Source: Daucus carota subsp. sativus
Taxonomy: Eukaryota > Streptophyta > Magnoliopsida > Apiales > Apiaceae
Assembly (NCBI RefSeq): GCF_001625215.2
Contig: NC_030387.2
Coordinates: 38,587,606 to 38,651,605 of the forward strand
Direction of reading: 5' to 3'
Length of the DNA stretch: 64,000 nt
A program made the position numbers and the translations under genes. Every line of letters begins with the position of its first letter. The first letter of the stretch is position 1. Below are positions 23,601 through 35,326 of this stretch, one piece after another. Below the pieces are notes generated by a model. That model did no database searches, was not told the origin of the DNA, and saw only the letters and a program-made list of their open reading frames with translations.

Positions 23601-24319
23601 CTACTCCTACCGCCCTAACAGTTTATATACATATGTGCCGTTACACGGGGTTAAGAAAAAAAATATAATTTAATGGAGAAAGATAAGAAAAATGGGTAAA
23701 GTAATAAGACCTATTTATATGTAATAATAGTTTTGAGATAGTGCACGAAAAATATTGGGTGCAATAGTGTTTATATTATTATGAAATAGAAATAGTAGAA
23801 GAAAGTAGTGATTGTAATAATATTTTATATTATTAAAATTTACTATTTTTGAAATTTATCGAAATGAAAGAACATCTCAAAATAAAAACTGTATAGAAAT
23901 TAATTGGACAGAAGATGTACTAAATAAATAAGGTCTTAGTAATATAAAAAGTACTAATTCTTTATTTTTAAAAATATAGAGAGAGTTGTTCTAGTGAAAC
24001 GGGGTTCGTTGGTCAAAGAGTCATGGGTTCAAACCTCGTCAGTTCTCGGAACATCCACCCGAGTACATTATATCATACGTTCACTCAATTTTTTCAACAC
24101 TTTTCCTATTTTTAATACGTTTTTAAATTTTATTATTTCTATTTCACTGTATTTCCATTTTCGAGCTGAACACAACATAAATATTAAAAATTATCAAATC
24201 CTTTTTTCAAAAAAAATAAATAAATAATCAAATCCTAATCCAACTGTTTTAAATTTAGATGGGAATCAACCGATCAAGGTATGGATTAAAAAACGAAATC
24301 TTTTACTTACACCTCACAC
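20680..24319. other. Intergenic AT-rich region with MITE remnants
   Basis: No gene is recognised. A Stowaway-like MITE lies at about 21586–21870. The segment from about 22630 to 22910 is rich in short inverted and direct repeats. A tRNA-like B box (GGGTTCAAACC) at about 24029 hints at a SINE head, but no clear A box or target duplication was found. Confidence 0.5.
21586..21870. mobile_element. Stowaway-like MITE
   Basis: Left end TTTCCTCCGTCCCATGAG and right end GGTGGGACGGATGGAG, with TA on each side (21584–21585 and 21871–21872). The ends have diverged from the 304-bp family seen near 5 and 7 kb. Confidence 0.6.
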
Positions 24320-24649
24320 TAGAGATGTTCAAAAAATCCGAAATCTGAAATCCGATCTGATCCGATCTGGAAAAAAATCTGAAAAATCCAATCCGAAAAA
24401 AACCCGGTCTGGCCCGGCCCGGCCCGAGGGCCTAAAACAGGCCTAATATTTTCAAAAAAACCCGGATAAAATCCGGATTTTTGAAAAATCCGGGCTTTTT
24501 ATAACTAAACCGGGCCTAGTATTTTTGGAAAAGCCCGGCCCGGCCCGGCCCGATTTTTAAAAAAGCCCGGCCCGATCTGGTTTGAAAAAAATCCGGATTT
24601 TTTTGGCCCGGTCTGAATCTGGCCCGAACAGATCTTTTGTGCATCTCTA
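24320..24649. mobile_element. hAT-type MITE, GC-rich, in the GnTI promoter region
   Basis: Inverted ends TAGAGATGTTCAAAAAATC and TAGAGATGCACAAAAGATC (right end read inwards), flanked by a perfect 8-bp duplication CCTCACAC (24312–24319 and 24650–24657). The interior consists of repeated CCGGCCCGGCC-like and AAAATCCGGATTTT-like blocks able to pair with each other. It ends 293 bp before the GnTI start codon. Confidence 0.88.
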
Positions 24650-24942
24650 CCTCACACCGAGCCTGAAGCTCATCAGTTGAGTTCACGGCTGCAAATCTGC
24701 GATAGCTCGGGCCCAATTGACACTTTAAGCCCAATTAAAATTCCCCCGCAGATACGCAGACAGAACACGCGTGTTGAATTCGATCGTGGCGGAAGGTCCA
24801 CACCGCACCACACTCAGTTGACTTGACTGACCGAATCGCATCGCTCTCACTCAACACTACTAAACCTAATAGCTTTTGAATGATCGTAATTTTGATCTCC
24901 GATCGAGATTGAGATCGAGATTTTAGCCTCGAATTGAATCGA

Positions 24943-27900
24943 ATGGCGAAATGGAGCTGCGATTATCGATACTTACTCATCGTCGCCGCTCTCGCCTTCT
25001 TTTACATCCAGGCAAGCTCCTATACTCACATTTTCTTGTATATATATGTTTATCTGTGTGTATTTTGTTATTGTGTTCTCGTAATCTATATTAGTAAAGC
25101 TTCAATTGTCGAAAATTTATCATTAGATTAAATAATCGATTAGGTAGCTTTTGTTTGTTTTGATTGTGATCGAAGTTACGAATTATATTCAGTGTTGGTG
25201 AATATGCTTAATATCTTAGTGAATATATTTCCGACCTTCGATTGGCGGAAAAATGAGATTAGGTGTAGTGTTTTTTCGTAGGAAATGCGAGGGAGGAGTA
25301 AATTAAATAACCTGATTAGATTAGGTTTAGTGTGTTTGGATGGAATCAAGTTATGACTTCTGTTTGGCAGTAGTAGATGTACTTGACATCTTAGTTAATA
25401 TATATCGGTAAGCTTCAATTGGCAGAAAAATATGCTCAGGTGTAGTGTTTTTTTAGTAGAAAATTCGTGGGAGGAATGAATTATATAATTGATTAGATAA
25501 CTTTAGTTTGTTTTAAATGGAATCAAGTTATGAAATCTATTTGGCAGCAGTAAATATACTTGGCATCTTAGTATATATAAACTTGTGAGCTTCAATTGGC
25601 GGAAAAATGTGCTTAGGTGTAGTGTTTTTTTAGAAGAAAATTCGAGGCAGAAATGGATTAATTGATTGATTAGGTAACTTTAGTTTGTTTTGAATGGAAT
25701 CAAGTTTAAGAATGCTATTCGGCAGTAGTAAATGTATTCGACATCTTAGTAAAAATATTTAGTAAACTCTAATTGGCGGAAAAATATGCTTGGGTGCAGT
25801 ATTTTTTTAGTATAAAACTCGAGGGAGAAATGAATTAAATAATTGATTAGATAACTTTAGTTTGTTTTGAATGTGATGAAGTTGTAATTCTATCCTGCGT
25901 TAGGAAATATACTTGACATCATATGTTGTATTAATGTATTAGCTCTTTCGGTTGTTCTACAACTTCGTTCTGTAAGTGTCACCTAAACTTTATAAAGATG
26001 CAATGCTAATCAGCTTTACTTTCGATAGTGATTCTTCATTTTTTTTCTTTCTCAGATGCGTCTTTTTGCCACACAATCTCATTATGCAGAGCAAATTGCT
26101 GCAGCGGTATGTTGACCTTTTCATTTCTATTCGTCTCAACATTTTATCCATAAGTTGTATCATTTTCTAGTACTTCGTTAATCCGTAATTGTTAGTATGT
26201 ATAATTATGTATGAATTTGGAGTAACACACTATATGATAATATGAATATCATATGCTCTGATCTGCTAAGAGGTGTCATGTTGCTCCATTGTTACGTGTC
26301 AAGCTGTGTTATCTTATACTGTTTCTGAATGTGTTATCTGGAATATAGTTATGTTGTCACTCTTCATAGTGTATCACATTTATATTTTAAATGGTTGTTG
26401 CTTGTTGGAAAGGACCTTCTTTTAGGAAGTTTTAATGAAACTTAAAATATAAAGTGCAAAGTTTTGAAGGACTGTATCTAATTAACAACGTTGGTTTATT
26501 CCGTTTACAAGCTTTTTTCTGTTGCTTCAATATTGACAGTTTAGTAACTTCAGTTGAATATATTTGTAAGCAAATTTTCACCATTATTACATGTTCCTTT
26601 AGCACTTGTTATTGAACAGGTTGAAGCTGAAAGCCACTGTGCAAGCCAGACGAGGTTACTGATTGATCAGATAAGTGCGCAAAAAGGAGAAATTGTCTTC
26701 CTACAAGGTGTGTTAGATTTGTCAACCAATTTTCTTTTTCTTGAATGTATATTAGAAGTGGTAACTCTAGTAACAGTGATCTCTTAAGGAATTTTAGCTA
26801 TTCATTTATGAACTTGTGGAAGACCCTGGAGTACTTACTGGTTACATATCTGCCAAAAAAAAATTAGATTGCAATAGAATTTTGCATGATAGAAGGGTTT
26901 AGTGTTGTTCATGACGTACCATCTTGCTTTAACTGACAGAATGATATCATAAACAATAAGGACATGTTTGACTAGGGGGATTGATGCAGGACAAATGAAA
27001 ATCAATAAATAATATGAATGTTTGTGGATAATCCACAGATAACATGCCAGCGCTAAGGTGATCCAGGATTTAATTTGAAAGTGGTTAGACACTGTAATTG
27101 TTGGTCATGAAGGGCACTCCACTCACAAAATTTATATAGGAGGATTCTAGGCTTGTGATCGACATTATACTCTGTGGATTGCTGGTTTCGTGGTGTGCCT
27201 TAACATGGTTTATATGCTGCATGTGTGCTTCATTCAACCAACTGCTTGGGTATCATTTGGAATTAACTAACAATAAATTGATTCATTACATCCCTTTATT
27301 GCTTTGCTCTCAGTATTGAAAGTTTCAGCTGACAAGAACGCCCCATATTTGAATACTTACTTTAAGAAGCCTTTGTTTCTTCCAATTCTTGGTAAACATT
27401 AATAATTATCTTCCATTGCTATTCACACCGGAACCTTGCAATTTCAGAACAAAAGAAACATCAAGACGAGAAGTGCAGACAGTTGAGTGCTCTTGTGCAG
27501 CATTTAGAGAGTAAGGAATCTGTAATGCGATGTCTTCTTGCTATCTCAGCTTCTCTGAAAAAAGCACTCATATCTATCTCTAAATGTGCCCATGCATGTG
27601 AAGTTGATAGCTCCTTATTTTGCAGGTAAAGGGGTCAAGCAGATGATAAGTAAAGTGCAGGTTGAGATATTTGACGAACCATTATAGTTGCCTACTTTTG
27701 ATCGCTTCATGCCCATGCTGTCATCTTACACATTTTTATCTTCAACTCTGATTTATTAGGTTCCAGTTGCAGCAGTTGTGGTTATGGCATGTAATCGCGC
27801 TGATTATTTGGAGAGGACTATAAAATCTATTCTGAAGTATTGCTTTAATGATATCTGTATCAAGCTTTAATTCGAGCTGTATAAAAGTTTAGCTGACTTA

Positions 27901-30718
27901 CTGGTGCACAATGTTTAAACTTTCTTAGATACCAAGAGCCTGTTGCATCAAAGTATCCTCTTTTTGTATCCCAGGTACTCATTTAAAGATATGTGGAACA
28001 GTAATTAGGCTGTATAGTAGTGACTCGTGGCAGCTAAATTGTGTTTCCTTTGTTTTCTATTCAAGGATGGAACCAATTCTGACGTTAAAAATCTGGCTTT
28101 AAGTTATCACCAGTTGACCTATATGCAGGTATGTTCCTACTTCCTATTCTAATACTACCGAGCTGTATTAATTATAATGATTCTACTATTACCTTTTTGT
28201 CTGAATTATAACGATCCAATATAAATAGTAAACGTTTTTGGGTAAGGTCAGTGACAAGAAATTTGAGTGCTTTTGCTCAATGCTCACATATGTACAATCA
28301 CATCTGTCCCCATCAAGACTTGAACTTTCGACCTCTTGTTACCAAGGGCGAGGGGTATCCAGTAGGCTATAGTGCTAGGGATCCAATAATAATTGTATAT
28401 GTGTGGAAAGACTCGCCTTTGGAGAACACGGGACTAGGTTTAAAATTCTAATCATGCTGATCTTCTTGAGATGATACTTGTCATATTTTTTGTTATGCTT
28501 GGTTGATGTGGTAGGCATCTAAAATTACATATTTGTTGCAGCACCTGGATTTTGAACGTGTGCGTACTGAGCGTCCTGGAGAAATAATAGCATACTACAA
28601 GATTGCACGTAAATTCTCCCCCCCCCCCCCTCCACACGCACACACACACACACACACACTTGTGTATATCTACTATCGTGGAATGAAATATATTTCAAGC
28701 TGTTCTCATTAAGCCACTGCTCTTTTTTTATAGGTCATTACAAGTGGGCATTGGATAAATTGTTTATTGAGCACAATTTTAGCCGGGTTATTATACTTGA
28801 AGGTGTTGATGGTCTACGTTGTTATTAATTACAATTTTATTTTTCTTCTGGTATTTGAAAGTTAAGTGCCCAAGCAGTGGCAAAGGTGCTCCTAGTGCTA
28901 GAAGAGCGATTGTCACCTCCCCTCCCCCCTATACTTAAATATATATCAACTACCAAGGATATGTTAATATATTTGGCATGATGCACAGATGATATGGAAA
29001 TTGCTCCGGATTTTTTCGATTATTTTGAAGCTGGAGCAGCACTCCTTGATAGTGATAAGTAAGCTCTTCTTGCAAAATTAATATTACAACTCATTGGAGT
29101 CGTATTTATATGTGAGTTAATTACAAAGTTTTACCGACTCTGATGCGATTATGTACTCTGTTTGCTTTGAAAACCTTGTTAGATCCCTCTTAGCTATATC
29201 CTCATGGAATGACAATGGACAAAAGCAGTTTGTGCATGACCCTTGTAAGTCTTCCTATCTATTGGTGTTCAGTTTAGTGAGATAACTAAATTAAATTAAG
29301 CTAGGTGCCTAGCATGATGCAACAACCATTTGCAATTCACTCTTATAATCACTAGCAATATTAATTCCTGGATCTTGATGATTGATGTTCAAATTACAAA
29401 CTGTATCATGGATATGGATGTTCACTCTCCATAGATCATTTTAAATTGTTTTTAGGCAAGATTTTTATTCTTTGATTTTGTTTGTATTCCGATCTCCTTA
29501 TTTAGTAGGCCTTGATATTTGGCAAACTGGTTCCCGCTGAATATGGGAAACATCTCTTAGCACTACCAGAGCACACCTGTTTCCTAAATCACTCATGTGT
29601 CATCTACAGGCAAAAGATTCAACATTGTGTTGGAATTTTGTTGAGATCTTTTCCACATTGTCTCACAACTCCTGATATTTACAAGGCCTAAAACGTTCCA
29701 AGCTGCTTTACATTCATAAAATCTATATTCTTGCAAGTTTGGAGTGTCTACCCTCAATATTGGCCTCTATGCCATGTTCTGCGGAAACTAATACTTCTGG
29801 TAGTCCAATAAAGCAAAATTTATAATTACTTGGTTAAAATTGATGGGAACGTAAGCTAAATATATTTCAGACTTGGTTTCTAGTCAATTTATAAGTGCAT
29901 GCAATCACCTCAATGATCTGTTGTGTTTGTTTGGGGGCATGTTCAAGGAATAGAGAATTATGAACAAATTTTAGGGTATACCTGTTTAATTTCAAGAGCT
30001 TTCTCTATGTAATCCTTGTTGAATGGTTTGTCTGCATCCTATGAGCTTCCTGAACTTGTGGGTATGTTCTAAAATAAAATTTGCAGATACACTTTACCGC
30101 TCAGATTTTTTTCCTGGTCTTGGATGGATGCTTACAAAATCAACATGGGATGAACTATCTCCGAAGTGGCCAAAGGCATATCCTTTTCCATTATTATATT
30201 TTCAGTAATTATAATTTATCAAATGTGTCTTTATAATTTCCCAATTGTTCCTCAAGCAATCTTTAACACATTTATACTTATTGGGATGATTGGTTGAGAC
30301 TGAAAGAGAATCATAAAGGACGGCAATTTATTCGCCCAGAAGTGTGCAGAACATACAACTTCGGTGAGCATGTATGTATACCCAAGTCAACTTTCAAGGA
30401 TTACTTCTGCTCTTACACTACAACATATATCTATCAGCTGCTCATCTCTTTTAAGTTGGTTTTTGTTTCTTGAACAAACATACTTCACAAATATATTACA
30501 ATTTTCATCAACTGTAAACTCTGTGTGTAGAATATTTTCACCCAACTGTCAATTCATACATGGTAACGGGAAAGTCAGTATTCGTTGCACATTTTGTTAC
30601 ATTGCAATGCAGCGCTCTGCTTCCTATAACTTACTCAAGGTCATTTTGTGTGTATCATTTTGTAATATATCTTCTTATACTCTAATTAATTTTGTGACTG
30701 CATAATTTAAATAAGCCC

Positions 30719-30763
<45 letters not shown>

Positions 30764-30769
30764 CATATA

Positions 30770-30805
<36 letters not shown>

Positions 30806-32058
30806 TGTATGTATGTATGTATAGATAGATAAGTAGATAGATAGATATCAGACATGTACATACTCCTGAAATGTGCATGCACCCACAGTTATACACGCAA
30901 AGGTGACATGTAGTTTTGCATAGTCAGCCAGGAGTTGCATACTGTTTTATTCTTATGCAGGGGCGTAAGTTCTTGACAGCAAAATGGTCCTGGTCATTTA
31001 TGAGGACTACATCTTTTGCTTATGACTATATTTTCTTGTGCATACAGCATACTCTTTTTGGATACTTATATATTCAGTTACTTGCAGGGTTCAAGCTTGG
31101 GTCAGTTTTTCAATAGATATCTTAGGCCCATCAAGCTGAATGATGTCCAGGTATGGAAAACTACTCTAACTTCTTCTATCTTTATGGCCCAGCATTTCCA
31201 TTGCAATTAAAAACACAAAACAAATCATATTTCTGCTGCAATAGGTTGATTGGAAGTCGATGAATTTGAGCTACCTTATTGAGGTATACATCTGATGTAG
31301 AAACTCCTACCAGTTTTATATAGAGATCATCAGTCATCAGCATAAGCGTGTTATCAGCTAATTTATCTACATATATTAGGACAACTACGTCCAGCACTTT
31401 GGTGACCTGGTAAAAAGTGCAAAGCCTGTCAGGGGAGCTGATCCTGTTCTTGAAGCGTATAACATAGATGGTGATGTGAGGATTCAGTACCGAGACCAAG
31501 AAGATTTTGAACGCATAGCAGCTAAGTTTGGCATTTTTGAAGAATGGAAGGTATTATATACATCACTAGATTTTAATAGTACATCTCTTGTGCATGAACA
31601 GTTTGACACAAAATTTTCTTATATGATTGGTACTAAAACTGTGTATTTCTTGAGAATATGTGTTCCAATATTTTTGCTATATTCTTAATAGACGCGTATG
31701 TAAATATTAATGCATTTATAGGCAGTATTTTGTTCTTCGGTCTATTTTCACAATCTATCCTAGTGTCAAATGCTTTCTGTAAGACACTCAGGAAGTATGT
31801 AACATAATGAATGTTAATTTCCATGAAATATCTTCTTCCACTCCCTCTTTGTACACATGCATGTAGATCTGTTATTACTTGCTCTCATCTCATACTTTTC
31901 TGTGCATCTCTTTCCCTGAAATTCACAATTTTCTCAAGGATGGCATACCAAGGGCAGCATATAAAGGGATCGTAACTTTTCGGTACCAAACCCCACGACG
32001 AGTATTTCTAGTTGCTCCTAGTTCCCTTCAACAACTCGGGGTCGAAAATGATTTATAG
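24943..32058 (+). CDS. GNTI: N-acetylglucosaminyltransferase I (GT13), 18 exons
   Basis: Alpha-1,3-mannosyl-glycoprotein 2-beta-N-acetylglucosaminyltransferase, the Golgi enzyme that starts complex N-glycan synthesis by adding GlcNAc to Man5. Exons: 24943–25011, 26056–26106, 26620–26707, 27448–27510, 27626–27660, 27760–27836, 27929–27974, 28066–28128, 28542–28608, 28734–28802, 28989–29058, 29183–29244, 30087–30177, 30278–30371, 31088–31150, 31245–31283, 31380–31550, 31939–32058; 445 residues against 444 in Arabidopsis CGL1. It is a type II membrane protein: short cytosolic tail, anchor at about 8–24, stem, then the catalytic domain from [20 protein letters not shown]. The metal/nucleotide site is [12 protein letters not shown] (EDD at 209–211); further signatures are [29 protein letters not shown] and [16 protein letters not shown]. 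Intron 1 is GC–AG and intron 13 is AT–AC. The product call is near certain; individual exon edges are inferred. Confidence 0.96.
25131..25890 (+). repeat. About 178-bp tandem repeat in GnTI intron 1
   Basis: Four and a fraction diverged copies of a unit containing GATTAGATAACTTTAGTTTG, a CATCTTAGT motif, CAATTGGCGGAAAAAT and GTGTAGTGTTTTTTTAG. Anchor motifs recur at about 25138, 25313, 25491, 25668 and 25846, a period of 175–178 bp. Confidence 0.85.
28222..28379 (-). mobile_element. tRNA-derived SINE in GnTI intron 8
   Basis: On the minus strand the segment starts CCCTAGCACTATAGCCTACTGG, with an A-box-like TAGCCTACTGG and, about 40 bases on, a B-box-like AGTTCAAGTCT, as in a tRNA-derived SINE head. 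Both sides carry GATCCAATA (28213–28221 and 28380–28388), a likely target duplication. Confidence 0.6.
28619..28660 (+). repeat. Poly-C and (CA)n microsatellite
   Basis: A run of about 12 C followed by CA/CG dinucleotides in GnTI intron 9, a few bases after the donor site. Confidence 0.85.
30719..30847 (+). repeat. Compound microsatellite (CT)n–(AT)n–(GTAT)n–(GATA)n
   Basis: About 21 CT units, then AT units, about 11 GTAT units and several AGAT units in a row, within GnTI intron 14. Likely highly polymorphic. Confidence 0.95.
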
Positions 32059-33251
32059 TAATGGGGTTAGTGAATGTTTACCGTATATGTTAAGTTCTAA
32101 CTCTATTGTTATCTTTTTCTAGTAATTTCTTTATTTAAGAAAGATTTTGTTTCATTCCTTATTTGTCATACTCTACTTTGTTAATTCAGGAATATCCAGT
32201 GATTGAAGGTGCTTTGTAATCTGATGGAGCCAAAGGTTTGTTTTGCCATTCTCTTCTTTTACGGCTTCAAGCAACAATAGTTCCCAATTCAGACCAGGAG
32301 TGCAAGCATAACTGTTGTGAACATATGGGTGAATCTGACAGTGATGATTATGATAGTTGTTCTAGAATCATCCTAGGAAACACGGGATTGTTCGGGGCAG
32401 ATCCTCGGATGGTATGTGTCAAAATGAGTTTTTTATAATGAACATAATAGCAAGTAGAGGTATACAGTTTTGTCCCTTGATGAGGTCAGTTTATAAGGAA
32501 CATGTAAACTATACATTTTCTTAGCATTTGACAACAGTAAGTGTATTAATTTATATTGTAACTTTCTGATGGTAGTAAAGTGAAAAACACAGAACCTTGT
32601 CTCGCAGGAAGTTATACTTCATTTTTTAATTATTTCAGTAACTGTGGAACAGGATGCGTCCTCCGATGACAACATCCAGCATTAGGCATACCAGAATGTT
32701 TAATGATTTATGGATATGAAATTCCGATATATGGTTTGTACTTTCAGAGAAGTCTTGGTAAAACAGGGTATGCGTTTATTTCAAAGTAGTATCAGCTTAA
32801 ACATTTAGTTGCTCTCTGAACTTTGAGTAACTTGGTTATTAAATTTTAGAGTAAAGTACAACTCTGTCTCAATAATTTATTTTTGAAAGGCAACTCTGTC
32901 TCAATAATACGTGTAAGAAGATTTTTTATTTTATTTTTAAAATAATTGATAAAGTGATGCTTTCAAATTCGGAGACCGATAAATTGATGCTTTCATATCG
33001 GAAATTTCTAGGAAATCATCTGAATTTTGTATTTGCATGTGAATTATGCAAAAGAATAAACCCTTTTAAAAGTACTTGCCTATATATTATATACTAATAA
33101 TAAACCGCTGGTATAATGCTATTACTGCAGCGATAGTGGGTAGTTGTCTGCGGAGGATGAGTAAGACACCATAATTTACGGCCTTTCAATGGAACATGGC
33201 TTGAGACAGTATAATACCAGAGGCCACATGCAGTGATGCATACACCCAGTC
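32059..33251. other. Region between convergent GnTI and NITR2 genes
   Basis: It should hold the 3' UTRs of both genes. A segment at about 32190–32420 is less AT-rich and could be a spliced 3' UTR exon of GnTI. No further gene recognised. Confidence 0.45.
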
Positions 33252-35326
33252 TTAAAATTTGAAGTTGTTCTTCAGATACATCACCACTTCTTGCTGCAAA
33301 CAAATAATAGGGATTATTTAGTCATGCATTTATAAGATTCTAAGTGTAGAACATGAAACCTAACTTGAAGGTTCAAAAAACAAAAGGTTGACAGAATGGT
33401 GGAATAACTACAGCTCAGTGCATGTGAATATGTGATCCTCGTATGTAGGAAAGACTATCATTTTTTTTAATTCTTTTTTATGTAAATATTTGATTGAATT
33501 TCCCAAACACGAGCTAGATCTCGGAAGGAGTTGAGTTGTTCCTGTGGCTAGGTGCCCGTCCAATTATAGAAGTGTCCTCATAAAATTGAAAATATAGAGG
33601 CATTATCTAAAAGTATTGGTTGGTGTCCCGAGAAATCCCCTGCTAGATCGCCCCCAGTCCAACTCATGCCATAAATTCGATCTCTTCATACATGACATTA
33701 TATTCTTCTACTCATGAATTTGATTCCTTACCACGGGTAAGAATGGCAAGCAATAATCGGTAGACGAATGCGAGACTGCGGGAGATTATTACGAACTTAC
33801 TATTAAACAGAGGAGAATGCATCCGGCAGCACCAGGGAACAATGCATACCAGAAATTCAATTGCTGCATCTTCGCAACATCGATAAATAATATTGGCAAG
33901 CTTGCAGCTGGAATATTCAGATTTCGAATTATAATAAGGCTTAAAATGAGGATTTAAATGATAGGTAACAAATCAAATTGGATTGAAAAATGTGCACCTG
34001 GTGGATGTACCGCGCCTGTGAGAATCATAAAAGCGATAGCTGCAGCAAGGCCAGCGCTCCTAGCTAGCCAGCCGGGACCAAATACTGAAAATGCCAAGAC
34101 TCCGATAGCTGCACAACCAATTTGAGCCATAAACATATTGTATTTCTGCAAAATTACGCGATGTTAGTTCAGGTAACATCAAAGTAAGGAAGATAGCATG
34201 TGTTAACATTCTGTTTCTACATTTTAAGCTGCTTGCAAGTTCATTTCAGGAGCAATTAACAATTTACCAAGTTAGAGTCGAAAACCACTTTAAGCCCGCG
34301 ACTTAAAGTTTAAACAAACAGGCGGAAAGGCACGGCTCATTCATCTTGGGTTTTAACCACATATGACAATAATTAAAGACTGTCTGGAGCATCCTTCATT
34401 ACCCCTATTCAGGAATCAAAACTTTACCGAACATATCTCCTCCATTAGACCATTACTTCTAGACGAGATCGATAAAGCGAATGCAAGCGAAAACAAGAGA
34501 TTTAAGACGGTTAAAGGGTATTCTATAGCGTTCGCCTTAATGTTAAAGATCCATCTACTTTGACAAAAAGACCGCGGAGAATTGTCCAAGTAACATTTTC
34601 CGTCAAATAATATAATCAAATTAGGAGAGCATTTCAGGAATGAGAATGAAGGATATGGGAATAGGTCTCCTAAGAGAGTGTGAGGAATAATTTATACTCC
34701 AAATGGGATTGGGTATCACAAAATTGATGATCCAAACATCAAACATGGCTTAAGATTCCCATCTCCGTTAACTGAACTCATTAACCATGAACCAGACCCT
34801 TCCTAAGTCCTCCGACTTAATGAACAAACACATACCCAATTAATCTAAGAGCACAAATGATCACAATTCACAAAAACCATCGTCGCGATTATTATAGAAA
34901 AAAAATTAGTACCCGAGCGCCAGGCGAAGAAGGAGTGGCAAAAAGAACAGCACAAACCGCCCCCAAAGGAGCAATAGTAATAAAAAGCCCTTTACTCGCC
35001 AAAACCTGATCAATTTTAGCCAACGCCGCCATGGCCGCAAACGCACCAGCACAAGGCCACACCACATCGCTCAGCGACGGAGATTTCGCGCCCTTCTCCG
35101 GCTTCCAGCTCTCCCACAACGCCACATTACTTGACGATGAAGCTACCACAATACCCACATCCCTTCTTCTCTTAAAATCTCTATTAACATTTTTAGCAAG
35201 ACCAAAGGCTCTGTTATGCTGCAGTCTTTGGCTGAAAAAAGAAAGTGGTGGGGAAGAAATGAGGGTTTTATTGAGCGGTGAAAATGGGAGTGTAGCGTGA
35301 GAATGCATGTGCAGCTGCGTTCCCAT
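33252..35326 (-). CDS. NITR2: HPP-family integral membrane protein, chloroplast nitrite transporter type
   Basis: Exons on the minus strand: 35326–34913, 34145–33998, 33907–33801 and 33293–33252; 236 residues. The first roughly 70 residues are rich in Ser, Arg and Lys with few acidic residues, like a chloroplast transit peptide. The HPP domain follows with several hydrophobic helices; the naming motif VHPPAAS is formed across the second splice junction (His 185). Further signatures are YNMFMAQIGCAAIGVLAFS, FGPGWLARS, LNFWYALFPGA and the C-terminal QEVVMYLKNNFKF. Plant homologues (NITR2) import nitrite across the chloroplast envelope for assimilation. Function here is inferred from that family. 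Confidence 0.9.

Noticed and set aside
23990-24060. Possible tRNA or SINE head (GGGTTCAAACC B box)
   Set aside because: No cloverleaf can be drawn, the A box is poor and no target duplication was found.
28452-28655. Minus-strand frame over the poly-C and CA repeat
   Set aside because: It is a translated microsatellite inside a GnTI intron.
33470-33750. tRNA-like or SINE-like segment in NITR2 intron 3
   Set aside because: Only weak box similarity and no flanking duplication; composition alone is not enough.
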